This document shows, piece after piece, positions 1-7,128 of a stretch of DNA of 25,759 nt. Position 1 is the first letter of the stretch, and each line of letters begins with the position of its first letter. Made by a program: the position numbers and the translations under genes. Below the pieces are notes generated by a model. That model saw only the letters and a list, made by a program, of their open reading frames with translations. It did no database searches and was not told the DNA's origin. This DNA comes from a virus: positions 1-25,759 of IMG/VR virus record IMGVR_UViG_3300031957_000117, one strand, 5' to 3'.

Positions 1-185
1 AGCTACTCGATAGCTTCATGGACTACATGCTGCGGCTACCCAAGTCACACCAAGCTACCTTTGTGTTGTCCGCGACACAGGCAGACTACCCGCACATTGA
101 TATGTGCACACAGAACGCGAAGTTCACCCAGTGGACTATCGACAACCACTACTTGTTCCAAGCTGACCAAATGGGGGCGAAGTAA
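1..185 (+). CDS. C-terminal end of an unidentified phage protein (5' end outside window)
   Basis: A reading frame is open from the left edge (first full codon at position 3) and ends at TAA 183-185, giving about 60 C-terminal residues. The fragment includes the stretch FVLSATQADYPHID and ends MGAK. Its stop overlaps the ATG of the next gene in TAATG, so the two are probably translationally coupled. I do not recognise a domain in this fragment. Because VWA proteins with a metallopeptidase-like N-terminus are often preceded by a MoxR-type AAA+ ATPase, that is a reasonable guess for the missing part, but nothing in these 60 residues proves it. Confidence 0.6.
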   Translation, partial: LLDSFMDYMLRLPKSHQATFVLSATQADYPHIDMCTQNAKFTQWTIDNHYLFQADQMGAK

Positions 186-1405
186 TGCTAGGACTAGCAA
201 GAGAACTGACAGCCGAACAGCGGCTGCAAAAGAATGTGGTCAACTGCATCAAGGAGCCGCGCTATGCGGCCCTTGCGTCGATCATATCTATTGGTACAAA
301 GACTGTGGATGACAACATCCCGACCGCGTGCACCGATGGGGTCAATGAATTGTACGGACGTACATGGATTGAAGCTCACAGCGACCCTGAGATTCGTTTC
401 GGTATCATTCACGAGTCGAAGCACAAGATGTACAAGCACTCTAAGTTGTTACAGCCATTGTGGAAGATGGACGCTATGACAGCGAACATGGCAGCAGACT
501 TCGTTATCAATCTGGAGATCATGGACGAGAACCCAGACGGGTTCTGTGTCATGCCCGAAGGATGTTTGCTGGACGAGCAGTACCGTGGCATGGATCCGAC
601 TGAGGTGTTCTGGCTATTGTACGACGCGAAGGACGGCGAGGACGAAGACGAGGGCGACGAAGAAGGCGAAGGTGGTGAAGGTAGACCTTGCCCGTGGGAC
701 GACCATGACTGGAAGGAAGGTAAGTTCACCAACAAAGAAATGCGTGAGATCGACCGCGAGATCGACCGTGCCATACGTCAGGGTTCGATCACTGCCAGTA
801 AGCTGGGCGGTGCCGGTGTCTCAAGAGACATCAGCGGGCTGCTACGTCCACAAGTAAACTGGCGCGAAGTTCTTAGACAGTTCATTCAGAACCAGTTCAA
901 AGGTAGCGACTACTCTACGTACGCCAGACCGAACCGCAGGTACATCGGCGCGGGTATCTACATGCCCAGCGGTGTGTCCGAGCATATGGGTGTACTGGTC
1001 AACGCGAACGACACGTCAGGTTCTGTTGGCGATCCTGAGTTGCGAGTAATCAAGACCGAGGTGGTGGAGTTGACGCAGGCTATTAAGCCCGAAGAACTTC
1101 ATGTGATCTATTGGGATCACGCCATCCAGCGCCACGAAACCTATCAGCCTGAAGAGCTAGATGGTCTGGAGCATAAGACCAAACCCGAAGGTGGCGGCGG
1201 CACTAACCCAGAAATTATACCCCCGTACATGAAAGAGAAGAACATCAACGCGCAGTGTGCGGTGGTGGTGACAGACGGGGTTATCTTTGGTGACTGGGGC
1301 GATTGGGACTGCCCAGTGCTATGGGTAATCATCGACAACGAAAGCGCAGTGCCTCCACACGGCGAGATATTGCACGTAAAAAGTTCACAGTTAAGGAGTT
1401 TCTAA
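185..1405 (+). CDS. Metallopeptidase-like / VWA domain protein (DUF2201 type)
   Basis: The 406-residue product has the two-part layout of DUF2201 proteins. The N-terminal part carries an HExxH zinc motif (HESKH, residues 76-80) followed by a helix of the type MAADFVINLEI. A strongly acidic low-complexity linker (about residues 147-166, Asp/Glu/Gly) separates it from a C-terminal von Willebrand A-like fold with a MIDAS-type DxSxS (DTSGS, 276-280) and a later Asp in VVTDGVIFGDWG. In the family, such proteins usually pair with MoxR-type AAA+ ATPases and are thought to act as metal-binding, chaperone-like partners. Protease activity is inferred from the motif only. The start is the ATG in the TAATG overlap with the upstream stop. 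The substrate and role in a phage are unknown. Confidence 0.8.
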   Translation: MLGLARELTAEQRLQKNVVNCIKEPRYAALASIISIGTKTVDDNIPTACTDGVNELYGRTWIEAHSDPEIRFGIIHESKHKMYKHSKLLQPLWKMDAMTANMAADFVINLEIMDENPDGFCVMPEGCLLDEQYRGMDPTEVFWLLYDAKDGEDEDEGDEEGEGGEGRPCPWDDHDWKEGKFTNKEMREIDREIDRAIRQGSITASKLGGAGVSRDISGLLRPQVNWREVLRQFIQNQFKGSDYSTYARPNRRYIGAGIYMPSGVSEHMGVLVNANDTSGSVGDPELRVIKTEVVELTQAIKPEELHVIYWDHAIQRHETYQPEELDGLEHKTKPEGGGGTNPEIIPPYMKEKNINAQCAVVVTDGVIFGDWGDWDCPVLWVIIDNESAVPPHGEILHVKSSQLRSF

Positions 1406-2424
1406 TGAGAATCGAATCATTCGATATGGCAGCTAGGGTGTACGAAAGTATACCCCCAGTGGTGAGTAAGTATCACCCGAAAGAGCAGGACGTGCGCCCG
1501 TTGGGTAATCGCGCCGCCAAACACAATCGCATAATCAAAGTGAACGATCACTGCTATGCGTTGGTGGATCAGAACAACAAGGATGACACTCTATGGCATG
1601 ACGGTAAGCCAACACCGGCATCAGTTGTTGACTGGGCACCCATCGTATGGAAGCGCGAACTTGTTAACCCTAACTCTGTGATAGAGAAGAACAGGTGGGC
1701 TGACTTCATACAGGTGCGCGGTGTCCGATGGGGACATGACAACCAGAGAATCAAATTTTTACGGACGTACTTGCCCTACAGCATTAGCAACATAGGTAGC
1801 GGCTATGTCTGGTTTGACGGCAAGTGGACGACGGTGCCTTGGCAACCACCTATGGCAAAGCCATACAGTGGCGAGTTAGATAACTTCTTACGGTTTAAGT
1901 ACACGAATACGAGGATGCGTGGGCGTGCTGTGCTGGAGAATGTAGGTAGGACTTTCGAGCATCCGAAGGTACATGACCGCATAGATAAAGAACTTAAAGC
2001 TAAGATCAAGCCACACATGGACAGCTTCTACGAGTGGATCTGTGCTATGGCACCACTGCTACCGCAACCAGCGCGTTGGGGCGGTGTCCATTCAAACACG
2101 GATGAGTATAGGCAGGACTACCACAACCGAGCACAGAAGTACCGTGAGTACCGTGCCAATAACAGTAACAAGTTACTCGAAGCAGGGCTTGTACGTAGTT
2201 CATGGAACGCGAAGAAAAGTTTCATACCTGAGAAAGTTATCGAAGCAATCGTGACGGAGAACACGGAGCTGCGGTTGGCGTTGGCTAGTATGTTCTTAGA
2301 GGACTCTGAGCTACAGAGCTGCAAGACCAAAGAGGATTTTAAGTACGCACGTACACAATACAACCGCTGGATCAACAAGGTATGCGGTCTAGTAAAAACA
2401 ACTTACGACGAAGAAGGAAGCTAA
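1405..2424 (+). CDS. Unknown phage protein, companion of the VWA gene
   Basis: This encodes a 339-residue protein that I do not recognise. The ATG at 1405 overlaps the preceding TAA (TAATG) and has AAGGAG at 1393-1398 with 6-nt spacing. This makes it much better than the in-frame upstream start at 1303, which would lie inside the VWA gene. The protein is rich in Trp, Tyr and basic residues, for example the segment GYVWFDGKWTTVPW. It has no obvious signal peptide, membrane segment or nucleotide-binding motif. The C-terminal third looks helical. Tight coupling to the VWA gene suggests that they act together, but this is inference from position only. Confidence 0.75.
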   Translation: MRIESFDMAARVYESIPPVVSKYHPKEQDVRPLGNRAAKHNRIIKVNDHCYALVDQNNKDDTLWHDGKPTPASVVDWAPIVWKRELVNPNSVIEKNRWADFIQVRGVRWGHDNQRIKFLRTYLPYSISNIGSGYVWFDGKWTTVPWQPPMAKPYSGELDNFLRFKYTNTRMRGRAVLENVGRTFEHPKVHDRIDKELKAKIKPHMDSFYEWICAMAPLLPQPARWGGVHSNTDEYRQDYHNRAQKYREYRANNSNKLLEAGLVRSSWNAKKSFIPEKVIEAIVTENTELRLALASMFLEDSELQSCKTKEDFKYARTQYNRWINKVCGLVKTTYDEEGS

Positions 2425-2425
2425 G

Positions 2426-3397
2426 ATGGATTACAACGTATTTAGAGGTTCAGGCTGGCACACTAAAGTGCAAGACATGGCTATTGGTGACGATGCTCTG
2501 GCTGCGGCAGCGGATGCAGCGGCAGGACGTGAACGGGAGCTAAGTGCTTCACAAAAACGCAGCGGTATAACAGATGCTTTTCACAGGGCATGGCCTAACT
2601 CGGGCGCGACTCTAGTACCTTACAGTGATTACTACGAGCGGTTCTGGGTGTGCTTCGCAAACGAGACATTGCCTCGCGGCTGGATTGGGTATGGGCACCA
2701 CCACAGTTTTGCAGATACCACAGAGGACAGGTACATGCTCTATTGTCTGTCGCTGGACGTGTACCGCTACCGGCATGATGCTAATAATGAGCGCAAGCAC
2801 ATGGCTTTCAGCACATCGTTCGAGGGGATCATCAAGCGTGCAAAGAAAGCGTTGATACCCTTAACAACTAAGCTGGTTTGTTACGGACACTACGACACAC
2901 ATTGTAGGTCTGTACGAGACTACATAAGCACCAAGACAAAAGCTGTGCAAGGGGCTTATAAAAAGGTCACTGGCATGGATATGAGCTATGGCTCTATAAA
3001 AGAAGTTAAGTCATGGCCCCTTCTGCAAGAGTTCGAGCATCTTCAGCGTACAGGTCATAAGTGGATTAGCTCGTCGTTACAGGAGTCAGCAGAGAAGCTG
3101 GTAAGTTCCGTGTACGACCGTGAAAACGCTATCGCTAACGAAGACGCAGATATGGTGTATGTGTGGTCTGACCAGAATAAAATTAAGTTGTTACAGCTAG
3201 GTAATTGCAGAGTGGAGTCAGTGTTCAAAGCAAACCTTACTAATACAGTAGAATTCTCGTACGACCGTATAGAGGATCTGCCAGATGGTCTGCATGGTAA
3301 GATCTCTATGTTGCAGGTGGTGGGTGATGAAACATTCCTACCCAACGTGGGCACGCGCATAGGCTACGGCTACTTCCTAGTGGGGGGTGAGTCGTGA
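2426..3397 (+). CDS. Unknown phage protein
   Basis: A 323-residue protein begins at ATG 2426, one base after the previous stop, with a GAAGGA ribosome-binding site within the end of that gene. An Ala-rich segment near residues 25-35 is followed by an aromatic/His-rich region (WIGYGHHHSF, near residues 90-100) and a mixed alpha/beta C-terminal half. No catalytic motif, membrane helix or nucleic-acid-binding signature is evident. It continues the run that starts with the VWA gene and overlaps the next gene by four bases (GTGA). The histidine cluster could bind metal, but that is speculative. Confidence 0.75.
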   Translation: MDYNVFRGSGWHTKVQDMAIGDDALAAAADAAAGRERELSASQKRSGITDAFHRAWPNSGATLVPYSDYYERFWVCFANETLPRGWIGYGHHHSFADTTEDRYMLYCLSLDVYRYRHDANNERKHMAFSTSFEGIIKRAKKALIPLTTKLVCYGHYDTHCRSVRDYISTKTKAVQGAYKKVTGMDMSYGSIKEVKSWPLLQEFEHLQRTGHKWISSSLQESAEKLVSSVYDRENAIANEDADMVYVWSDQNKIKLLQLGNCRVESVFKANLTNTVEFSYDRIEDLPDGLHGKISMLQVVGDETFLPNVGTRIGYGYFLVGGES

Positions 3398-3756
3398 CGC
3401 CTAAAGAAAAGTGGCAAGATTTGTTCGATAGACGTAAGCTCTTAGAGAATGACAGTGTATACCGCGTTATGGTATCTCCTGAGACGGGTGCTTACGATGT
3501 GGTATGTATTGGCATGGAATGTGTTGACAGTAAAATAGAAGAGTCGTATCCTTCGATAAATGATATGCCTGATTGGTTTAGACGTAAGCTGGCAGTTCTG
3601 TTTACAGTGACGCCGGTTAACAAGAAACTTGTAGGCCCAAGGCTGAGTAACGAGGGGTTTCCTATATTACAGAAACCTTGGACTATGAAGGATCCGCAAG
3701 TCAAGGGCATAGGTACGCGAGAAACTAAAGATGTTTTTTGGGTAGTGCCCGATTAG
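3394..3756 (+). CDS. Unknown small phage protein
   Basis: The 120-residue product starts at GTG 3394, which overlaps the preceding TGA as GTGA. This is the same coupling device used elsewhere in this block. The sequence is soluble-looking, with a core of short hydrophobic strands (YDVVCIGMECV, LAVLFTVTPV) and a Pro/Gly-rich C-terminus ending VFWVVPD. No family is recognised. It is the last gene before the 216-bp non-coding stretch, so it probably ends the transcript or translational unit that begins with the VWA gene. Confidence 0.65.
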   Translation: MTPKEKWQDLFDRRKLLENDSVYRVMVSPETGAYDVVCIGMECVDSKIEESYPSINDMPDWFRRKLAVLFTVTPVNKKLVGPRLSNEGFPILQKPWTMKDPQVKGIGTRETKDVFWVVPD

Positions 3757-3972
3757 TTTTTGTAGGTGAGCACTGAACGTGGGGCGAATGGTGGCGTCAC
3801 ACGGTTTCCACTGCGACGAGACCACGCAGCATAAAGATTAGGTGAGATGAAGTGTCGGCTCACGCCCCCTATATGGTCGGGGGTTACATAAGGCGAATCT
3901 CACCAACCACCATACTCTTGATTCTTGTACGGACGTACAAGAATTGAGACCAGCCCCCACAAAGGAAAATGT
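3757..3972 (+). other. Non-coding region with self-complementary segments, possible structured RNA
   Basis: These 216 bases hold no convincing gene. Several paired segments are visible. GGTGAGAT (3841-3848) can pair with ATCTCACC (3897-3904) and encloses GCCCCC/GGGGGT (3864-3869 with 3879-3884). A mutually exclusive pairing joins GTGAGC (3766-3771) with GCTCAC (3858-3863). CTGCG (3811-3815) can pair with CGCAG (3825-3829). TAGGTGAG occurs twice (3763-3770 and 3839-3846). The 65-nt outer stem-loop lacks a T-arm and D-arm, so it is not a normal tRNA. It could be a regulatory leader for the following genes or a replication-related site; the sequence does not decide between them. Confidence 0.45.
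3921..3944. repeat. Perfect inverted repeat (10-bp arms, 4-nt loop)
   Basis: Arms ATTCTTGTAC and GTACAAGAAT flank the loop GGAC, 25 bases upstream of the ATG at 3973. There is no downstream T-run, so it is a poor intrinsic terminator. It may be an operator-like dyad or an RNA hairpin. Its core GTACGGACGTAC recurs at 352-363 and, as the reverse complement, at 4142-4153. Confidence 0.6.
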
Positions 3973-4209
3973 ATGGCAAAGATAACTGTGGAAATGAATT
4001 TGGATGATGATTTAGTTGAAGATCTTTTGGATAACCTAAAATCAGTCAATAGCCTGTTAACATCAATAGACGATATGGCAAAAGATATGAGTTCGATGAT
4101 GGGGGCAGTAGGTTACAACCAAGGACAGATCAAAGATCTTAGTACGTCCGTACAAAAACTACTCGCAGAACTAGAACAAAATGGCTCTAACACCCGAAAA
4201 GAAGGTTAA
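3973..4209 (+). CDS. Small acidic helical protein, unknown function
   Basis: This 78-residue product begins MAKITVEMNLDDDLVEDLL and continues as a probable amphipathic helix pair with regularly spaced Leu/Ile/Met. That pattern would suit a small coiled-coil or dimeric adaptor. The chosen start is ATG 3973, with AAGGA at 3962-3966 and 7-nt spacing. A TTG at 3925 would extend the frame through the inverted repeat and lacks a ribosome-binding site. Its 3' end overlaps the following nuclease gene by 29 bases. It is the first gene after the structured intergenic region. No family is recognised. Confidence 0.65.
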   Translation: MAKITVEMNLDDDLVEDLLDNLKSVNSLLTSIDDMAKDMSSMMGAVGYNQGQIKDLSTSVQKLLAELEQNGSNTRKEG

Positions 4210-4492
4210 AAATGTGGTGCGAGACGAGCTACGGCAAATAGGAGCGTATTTTTTCATGCCTGCTACAGGCGGGTATGGCAAAAGCGGCGTGCCCGACATA
4301 GTTGGGTGCTACGAAGGGAGGTTCTTTGGCATCGAATGTAAAGCCGGTAAGGGGAAAGTAACGGCGTTACAGCAAAAGAACTTAGATGAAATATATGCCT
4401 GCAAGGGTATAGCGTTAGTAGTGAACGAGTCAAACATGCGTGACGTGTCTGACCTGATAAAAGTGGAGAACGAAAATGGCGAATGGAACTAA
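4181..4492 (+). CDS. VRR-NUC domain nuclease
   Basis: The 103-residue protein is a minimal PD-(D/E)xK nuclease of the VRR-NUC type common in phages. Visible landmarks are the N-terminal helix (EKKVKNVVRDELRQIG), the Gly-rich GGYGKSGVPD with Asp39, and then GIECKAGKGKVTALQ with Glu52, Lys54 and Gln64. Family members cleave structured or flapped DNA. In phages they are usually assigned to recombination or Holliday-junction processing, and the precise substrate here is not known. The length matches stand-alone viral members. Its start lies inside the preceding gene and its end overlaps the next gene by 17 bases, consistent with one replication operon. Confidence 0.85.
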   Translation: MALTPEKKVKNVVRDELRQIGAYFFMPATGGYGKSGVPDIVGCYEGRFFGIECKAGKGKVTALQQKNLDEIYACKGIALVVNESNMRDVSDLIKVENENGEWN

Positions 4493-4931
4493 GGCAGCGA
4501 AGCTGCGTAGGTATTTCAAGAAAAACCCCGAAGCGACAACTAAGGAAGCTGCGGAGTGGGCGAAGTGTACTTATGGAAATGCTTGGACTATCAAACAAGA
4601 ATTCTGCAAGAAAAAAGACGAACCCACCCCACCCAAAGTTCGATCTAAGAACTTCATCCCATCAAACCCAGTCAGTGCGGTAACAAATATCACACAAGAC
4701 ATTAGCACCGAGCCTTCCGTGTCTGATGGTAGCACAGCCAGCTACTACGAATTGCCCAAGGGTGCGGAAGAGCTACAAGATCTTATATCTTATAAAGACA
4801 TGAATGCTCAGATCGGTGAGATATTTCGATCTGCATACCGTTACGGACAATCATCACACTCTGATCGGCTGCGCGATGCCAAGAAGATCCGCTTCTACAT
4901 AGATGCAGAGATCAAACGTCTTGGGGGTTGA
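4476..4931 (+). CDS. DUF3310-like protein with N-terminal helix-turn-helix-like segment
   Basis: In this 151-residue product, the first 45 residues (KLRRYFKKNPEATTKEAAEW onward) look like a small winged or HTH DNA-binding unit. A polar Pro/Ser/Thr-rich linker follows. The C-terminal 60 residues (YYELPKGAEELQDLI, FRSAYRYG, LRDAKKIRFYIDAEI) match the pattern of DUF3310, seen in several phages and in T7 gp1.7-type nucleotide kinases. There the Tyr/Arg and 'DAKKIxFYID' positions recur. The biochemical role is uncertain: a nucleotide-related function is known for gp1.7, but the HTH fusion suggests DNA association. The domain call is by pattern memory. Confidence 0.65.
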   Translation: MANGTKAAKLRRYFKKNPEATTKEAAEWAKCTYGNAWTIKQEFCKKKDEPTPPKVRSKNFIPSNPVSAVTNITQDISTEPSVSDGSTASYYELPKGAEELQDLISYKDMNAQIGEIFRSAYRYGQSSHSDRLRDAKKIRFYIDAEIKRLGG

Positions 4932-4932
4932 G

Positions 4933-5118
4933 GTGAAGAAGTTTGTAGTAACTTTCACGGAGACCGTAGAGCGTCAAGTGCTGGTGGAGGCTAAGACCGC
5001 CAGCGACGCGCGTAGTGAGGTAGAAAACAATCGCGGTGCTTGGAGTACATGGGTAGAGAAGCCGATAACAATAGACGTGACTATCTCTACCGTTGCGGAG
5101 AGGGAGCCTAATGAGTGA
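4933..5118 (+). CDS. DpnD/PcfM-like mini-protein, copy 1
   Basis: This encodes about 61 residues. The GTG at 4933, just after the preceding TGA and a purine-rich GGGGG run, is preferred over a start at 4903 that would lie inside the previous gene. The product begins MKKFVVTFTETVERQVLVEA, a beta-strand/beta-strand/helix pattern typical of the DpnD/PcfM C-terminal domain (strand-ITET-strand-VEA-xxxxEA helix). The function of the family is unknown. The next gene encodes a clear paralogue. It overlaps that gene by 8 bases (ATGAGTGA). Confidence 0.65.
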   Translation: MKKFVVTFTETVERQVLVEAKTASDARSEVENNRGAWSTWVEKPITIDVTISTVAEREPNE

Positions 5119-5299
5119 TGAACCATTGAAGACTTTCTACGTAACCATCGAAGAGACTATCTCAGTGCAGGTGGCAGTGGAAGCGAAGAACGAAGAGGAA
5201 GCACGATACCAAGCCGTAGATGACTGCGGCACGATAGTTCGTATACCCATAACCACAGGTAAAGCTGTTATAGCTATATCTGAAAGGGAGCGGGTGTAG
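5111..5299 (+). CDS. DpnD/PcfM-like mini-protein, copy 2
   Basis: The 62-residue product starts at ATG 5111, which overlaps the stop of copy 1. The segment LKTFYVTIEETISVQVAVEA aligns directly with KKFVVTFTETVERQVLVEA of copy 1. The shared features are K-F-VT--ET, QV-VEAK and an (E/D)AR helix start, so the pair is a tandem duplication that has diverged. Its stop TAG shares a base with the GTG of the DNA polymerase gene (TAGTG), placing both mini-proteins immediately upstream of the polymerase. Possible roles include small modulators of replication or host factors; none is demonstrated. Confidence 0.65.
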   Translation: MSDEPLKTFYVTIEETISVQVAVEAKNEEEARYQAVDDCGTIVRIPITTGKAVIAISERERV

Positions 5300-7128
5300 T
5301 GGATTTGATTACACTCGACTTCGAGACCTACTACAGTAAGGATTTCTCTCTTAGTAAGTTAACCACTGAGGAATACATACGTGACCCTCGGTTTGAAGTG
5401 ATAGGCGTAGCTGTAAAGGTAAACAATGGAGCAACTGAGTGGGCGTCCGGAACGCATGAAGAACTTAAAGAGTATTTCGATGGGTTCAACTGGGCCAACA
5501 GTATGGTGCTGGCTCACAACACTATATTCGACGGCGCTATACTCTCTTGGCTTTTTGATATTCGTCCTCGCGTCTGGGCTGATACTCTGTGTATTGCCCG
5601 TGCTGTACATGGGGTGGAGGCTGGTGGAAGCCTCAAGGCACTTGCAGAAAGATACGATATAGGTGAAAAGGGCACGGAAGTCTTGGACGCAATGCATAAG
5701 CGCCGAGCCGATTTCACTGAGGAGGAGCTAGATAGGTACGGTGACTACTGCATCAACGACGTAGAACTTACCTATAAGTTGTTCGGTATTATGTCGAAGA
5801 ACTTCCCACGCCACGAACTAAAAGTCATAGACGTCACACTGCGTATGTTCATACACCCCATGCTAGATCTGGATGTGGGGCTGCTGGAGCAGCATCTTGA
5901 AGACATAAAGGATCGGAAAGACGAGCTGATGGTAAAGGCTGGTATAACCGACAAGAAACAACTGATGAGCGGCGATAAGTTCGCTCAACTACTTATAGAT
6001 CTGCATGTCATACCACCCACCAAGATAAGCCCAACTACAGGCAAAGTAGTTTATGCATTCGCTAAGACAGACGAAGCCTTTCAAGAACTAGCTGAACACT
6101 GGAATCTGGATGTGCAGGCGTTAGTAGCGGCGAGGCTTGGCAACAAAAGCACGCTGGAAGAAACAAGAACGCAGCGGTTTATTGACATATCCAAGCGTGG
6201 AATCTTGCCTGTACCCGTTAGATATTACGCAGCGCACACAGGTAGGTGGGGTGGCTCAGATAAGATAAACATGCAGAACCTACCTAGCCGTGGGCCTGAC
6301 GCTAAGACCTTAAAGAAAAGTATCATGGCTCCCAAAGGCCACACTCTTATCGACTGCGATTCTAGTCAGATAGAGGCGAGAGTGTTGGCATGGTGGGCGG
6401 GGCAGAATGATCTGGTCAATGCGTTTACTAACGGCGAAGACGTATACGTCAAGATGGCAGCACGTATATACGACGTGGAAGAGTCGCAAGTGACGAAGGA
6501 TCAGAGGTTCGTAGGTAAGACCACTATCTTAGGCTGCGGGTACGGTATGGGTGCCCAGCGGTTCATGGATCAGCTAAAGAATTTTGGCGTAAATGTGCAC
6601 CTCACCGAGGCCCGGCGCATCATAGATATTTACAGAAAGGCTAACCACGCGATAACTAAGCTGTGGAACGATGCCTCTGTATGTATAAAAGAACTTACAA
6701 ACAGACAAGCTGTCAGAGTTGGTGCCGTACCTATAGCAGAGGCACTGGGGCCGTTACGGGCGTTGCGTCTGCCATCGGGTTTGCTCATGCGTTACGAAGA
6801 CTTGCAGTATGAGCAGGGTGAGAAAGGTTTGGAATACACCTACAAGACGCGCCGAGGCCGGACACGGATCTATGGTGGTAAGATGGTGGAGAACGTATGC
6901 CAAGCAGTAGCGCGGTGCATTATCGCAGAACAGATGGTTAAGATAGCCAAGCGTTACCGTGTCGTTATGACCGTACATGACTCCATCGTGTGTTGTGTTA
7001 AGGATGAAGAAGTTAGTGAAGCCCGTGAATATATCGAAGAGTGTATGCGCTGGTTACCTGAGTGGGCAGAAGGACTACCGCTAGACTGCGAAAGCGGTGT
7101 GGCTAAGACATACGGAGACTGTGAGTGA
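5299..7128 (+). CDS. Family A DNA polymerase with 3'-5' exonuclease domain
   Basis: This 609-residue replicative polymerase resembles the Klenow part of Pol I. The DnaQ-like exonuclease is intact: Exo I LDFETY (Asp7, Glu9), Exo II AHNTIFDG (Asp78), Exo III YCIND (Tyr150, Asp154). The polymerase domain has motif A DCDSSQIEAR (catalytic Asp354 by alignment), motif B QRFVGKTTILGCGYGMG (Lys407, Tyr and Gly conserved) and motif C VHDS (His560, Asp561). The residue equivalent to E. coli Phe762 is Leu411. There is no 5'-3' exonuclease domain, as is usual for phage enzymes. GTG 5299 is the start, coupled to the previous TAG. It should act with the primase-helicase (12015) and the SSB (11203). Confidence 0.95.
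   Translation: MDLITLDFETYYSKDFSLSKLTTEEYIRDPRFEVIGVAVKVNNGATEWASGTHEELKEYFDGFNWANSMVLAHNTIFDGAILSWLFDIRPRVWADTLCIARAVHGVEAGGSLKALAERYDIGEKGTEVLDAMHKRRADFTEEELDRYGDYCINDVELTYKLFGIMSKNFPRHELKVIDVTLRMFIHPMLDLDVGLLEQHLEDIKDRKDELMVKAGITDKKQLMSGDKFAQLLIDLHVIPPTKISPTTGKVVYAFAKTDEAFQELAEHWNLDVQALVAARLGNKSTLEETRTQRFIDISKRGILPVPVRYYAAHTGRWGGSDKINMQNLPSRGPDAKTLKKSIMAPKGHTLIDCDSSQIEARVLAWWAGQNDLVNAFTNGEDVYVKMAARIYDVEESQVTKDQRFVGKTTILGCGYGMGAQRFMDQLKNFGVNVHLTEARRIIDIYRKANHAITKLWNDASVCIKELTNRQAVRVGAVPIAEALGPLRALRLPSGLLMRYEDLQYEQGEKGLEYTYKTRRGRTRIYGGKMVENVCQAVARCIIAEQMVKIAKRYRVVMTVHDSIVCCVKDEEVSEAREYIEECMRWLPEWAEGLPLDCESGVAKTYGDCE

Noticed and set aside
409-774. 121-codon minus-strand frame opposite the VWA gene
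   Set aside because: Its Ser/Pro-rich run is the antisense of the acidic Asp/Glu/Gly linker of the VWA protein.
1303-1404. Upstream start for the 1405 gene
   Set aside because: It would place 34 codons inside the VWA gene, and the ATG at 1405 has AAGGAG and a TAATG coupling.
3800-3830. Slight resemblance to a cobalamin-riboswitch B12 box
   Set aside because: The order and spacing of the other conserved boxes are missing, and no cobalamin-related gene follows.
3766-3891. Mini-ORFs of 22 codons (GTG 3766) and 14 codons (ATG 3847)
   Set aside because: There is no ribosome-binding site at a sensible distance, the composition is unremarkable, and both lie over the paired segments.
3841-3905. 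Possible tRNA (8-bp closing stem, 65 nt)
   Set aside because: No D-arm or T-arm can be formed, the segment before the 3' strand lacks the TTC motif, and the length is too short.
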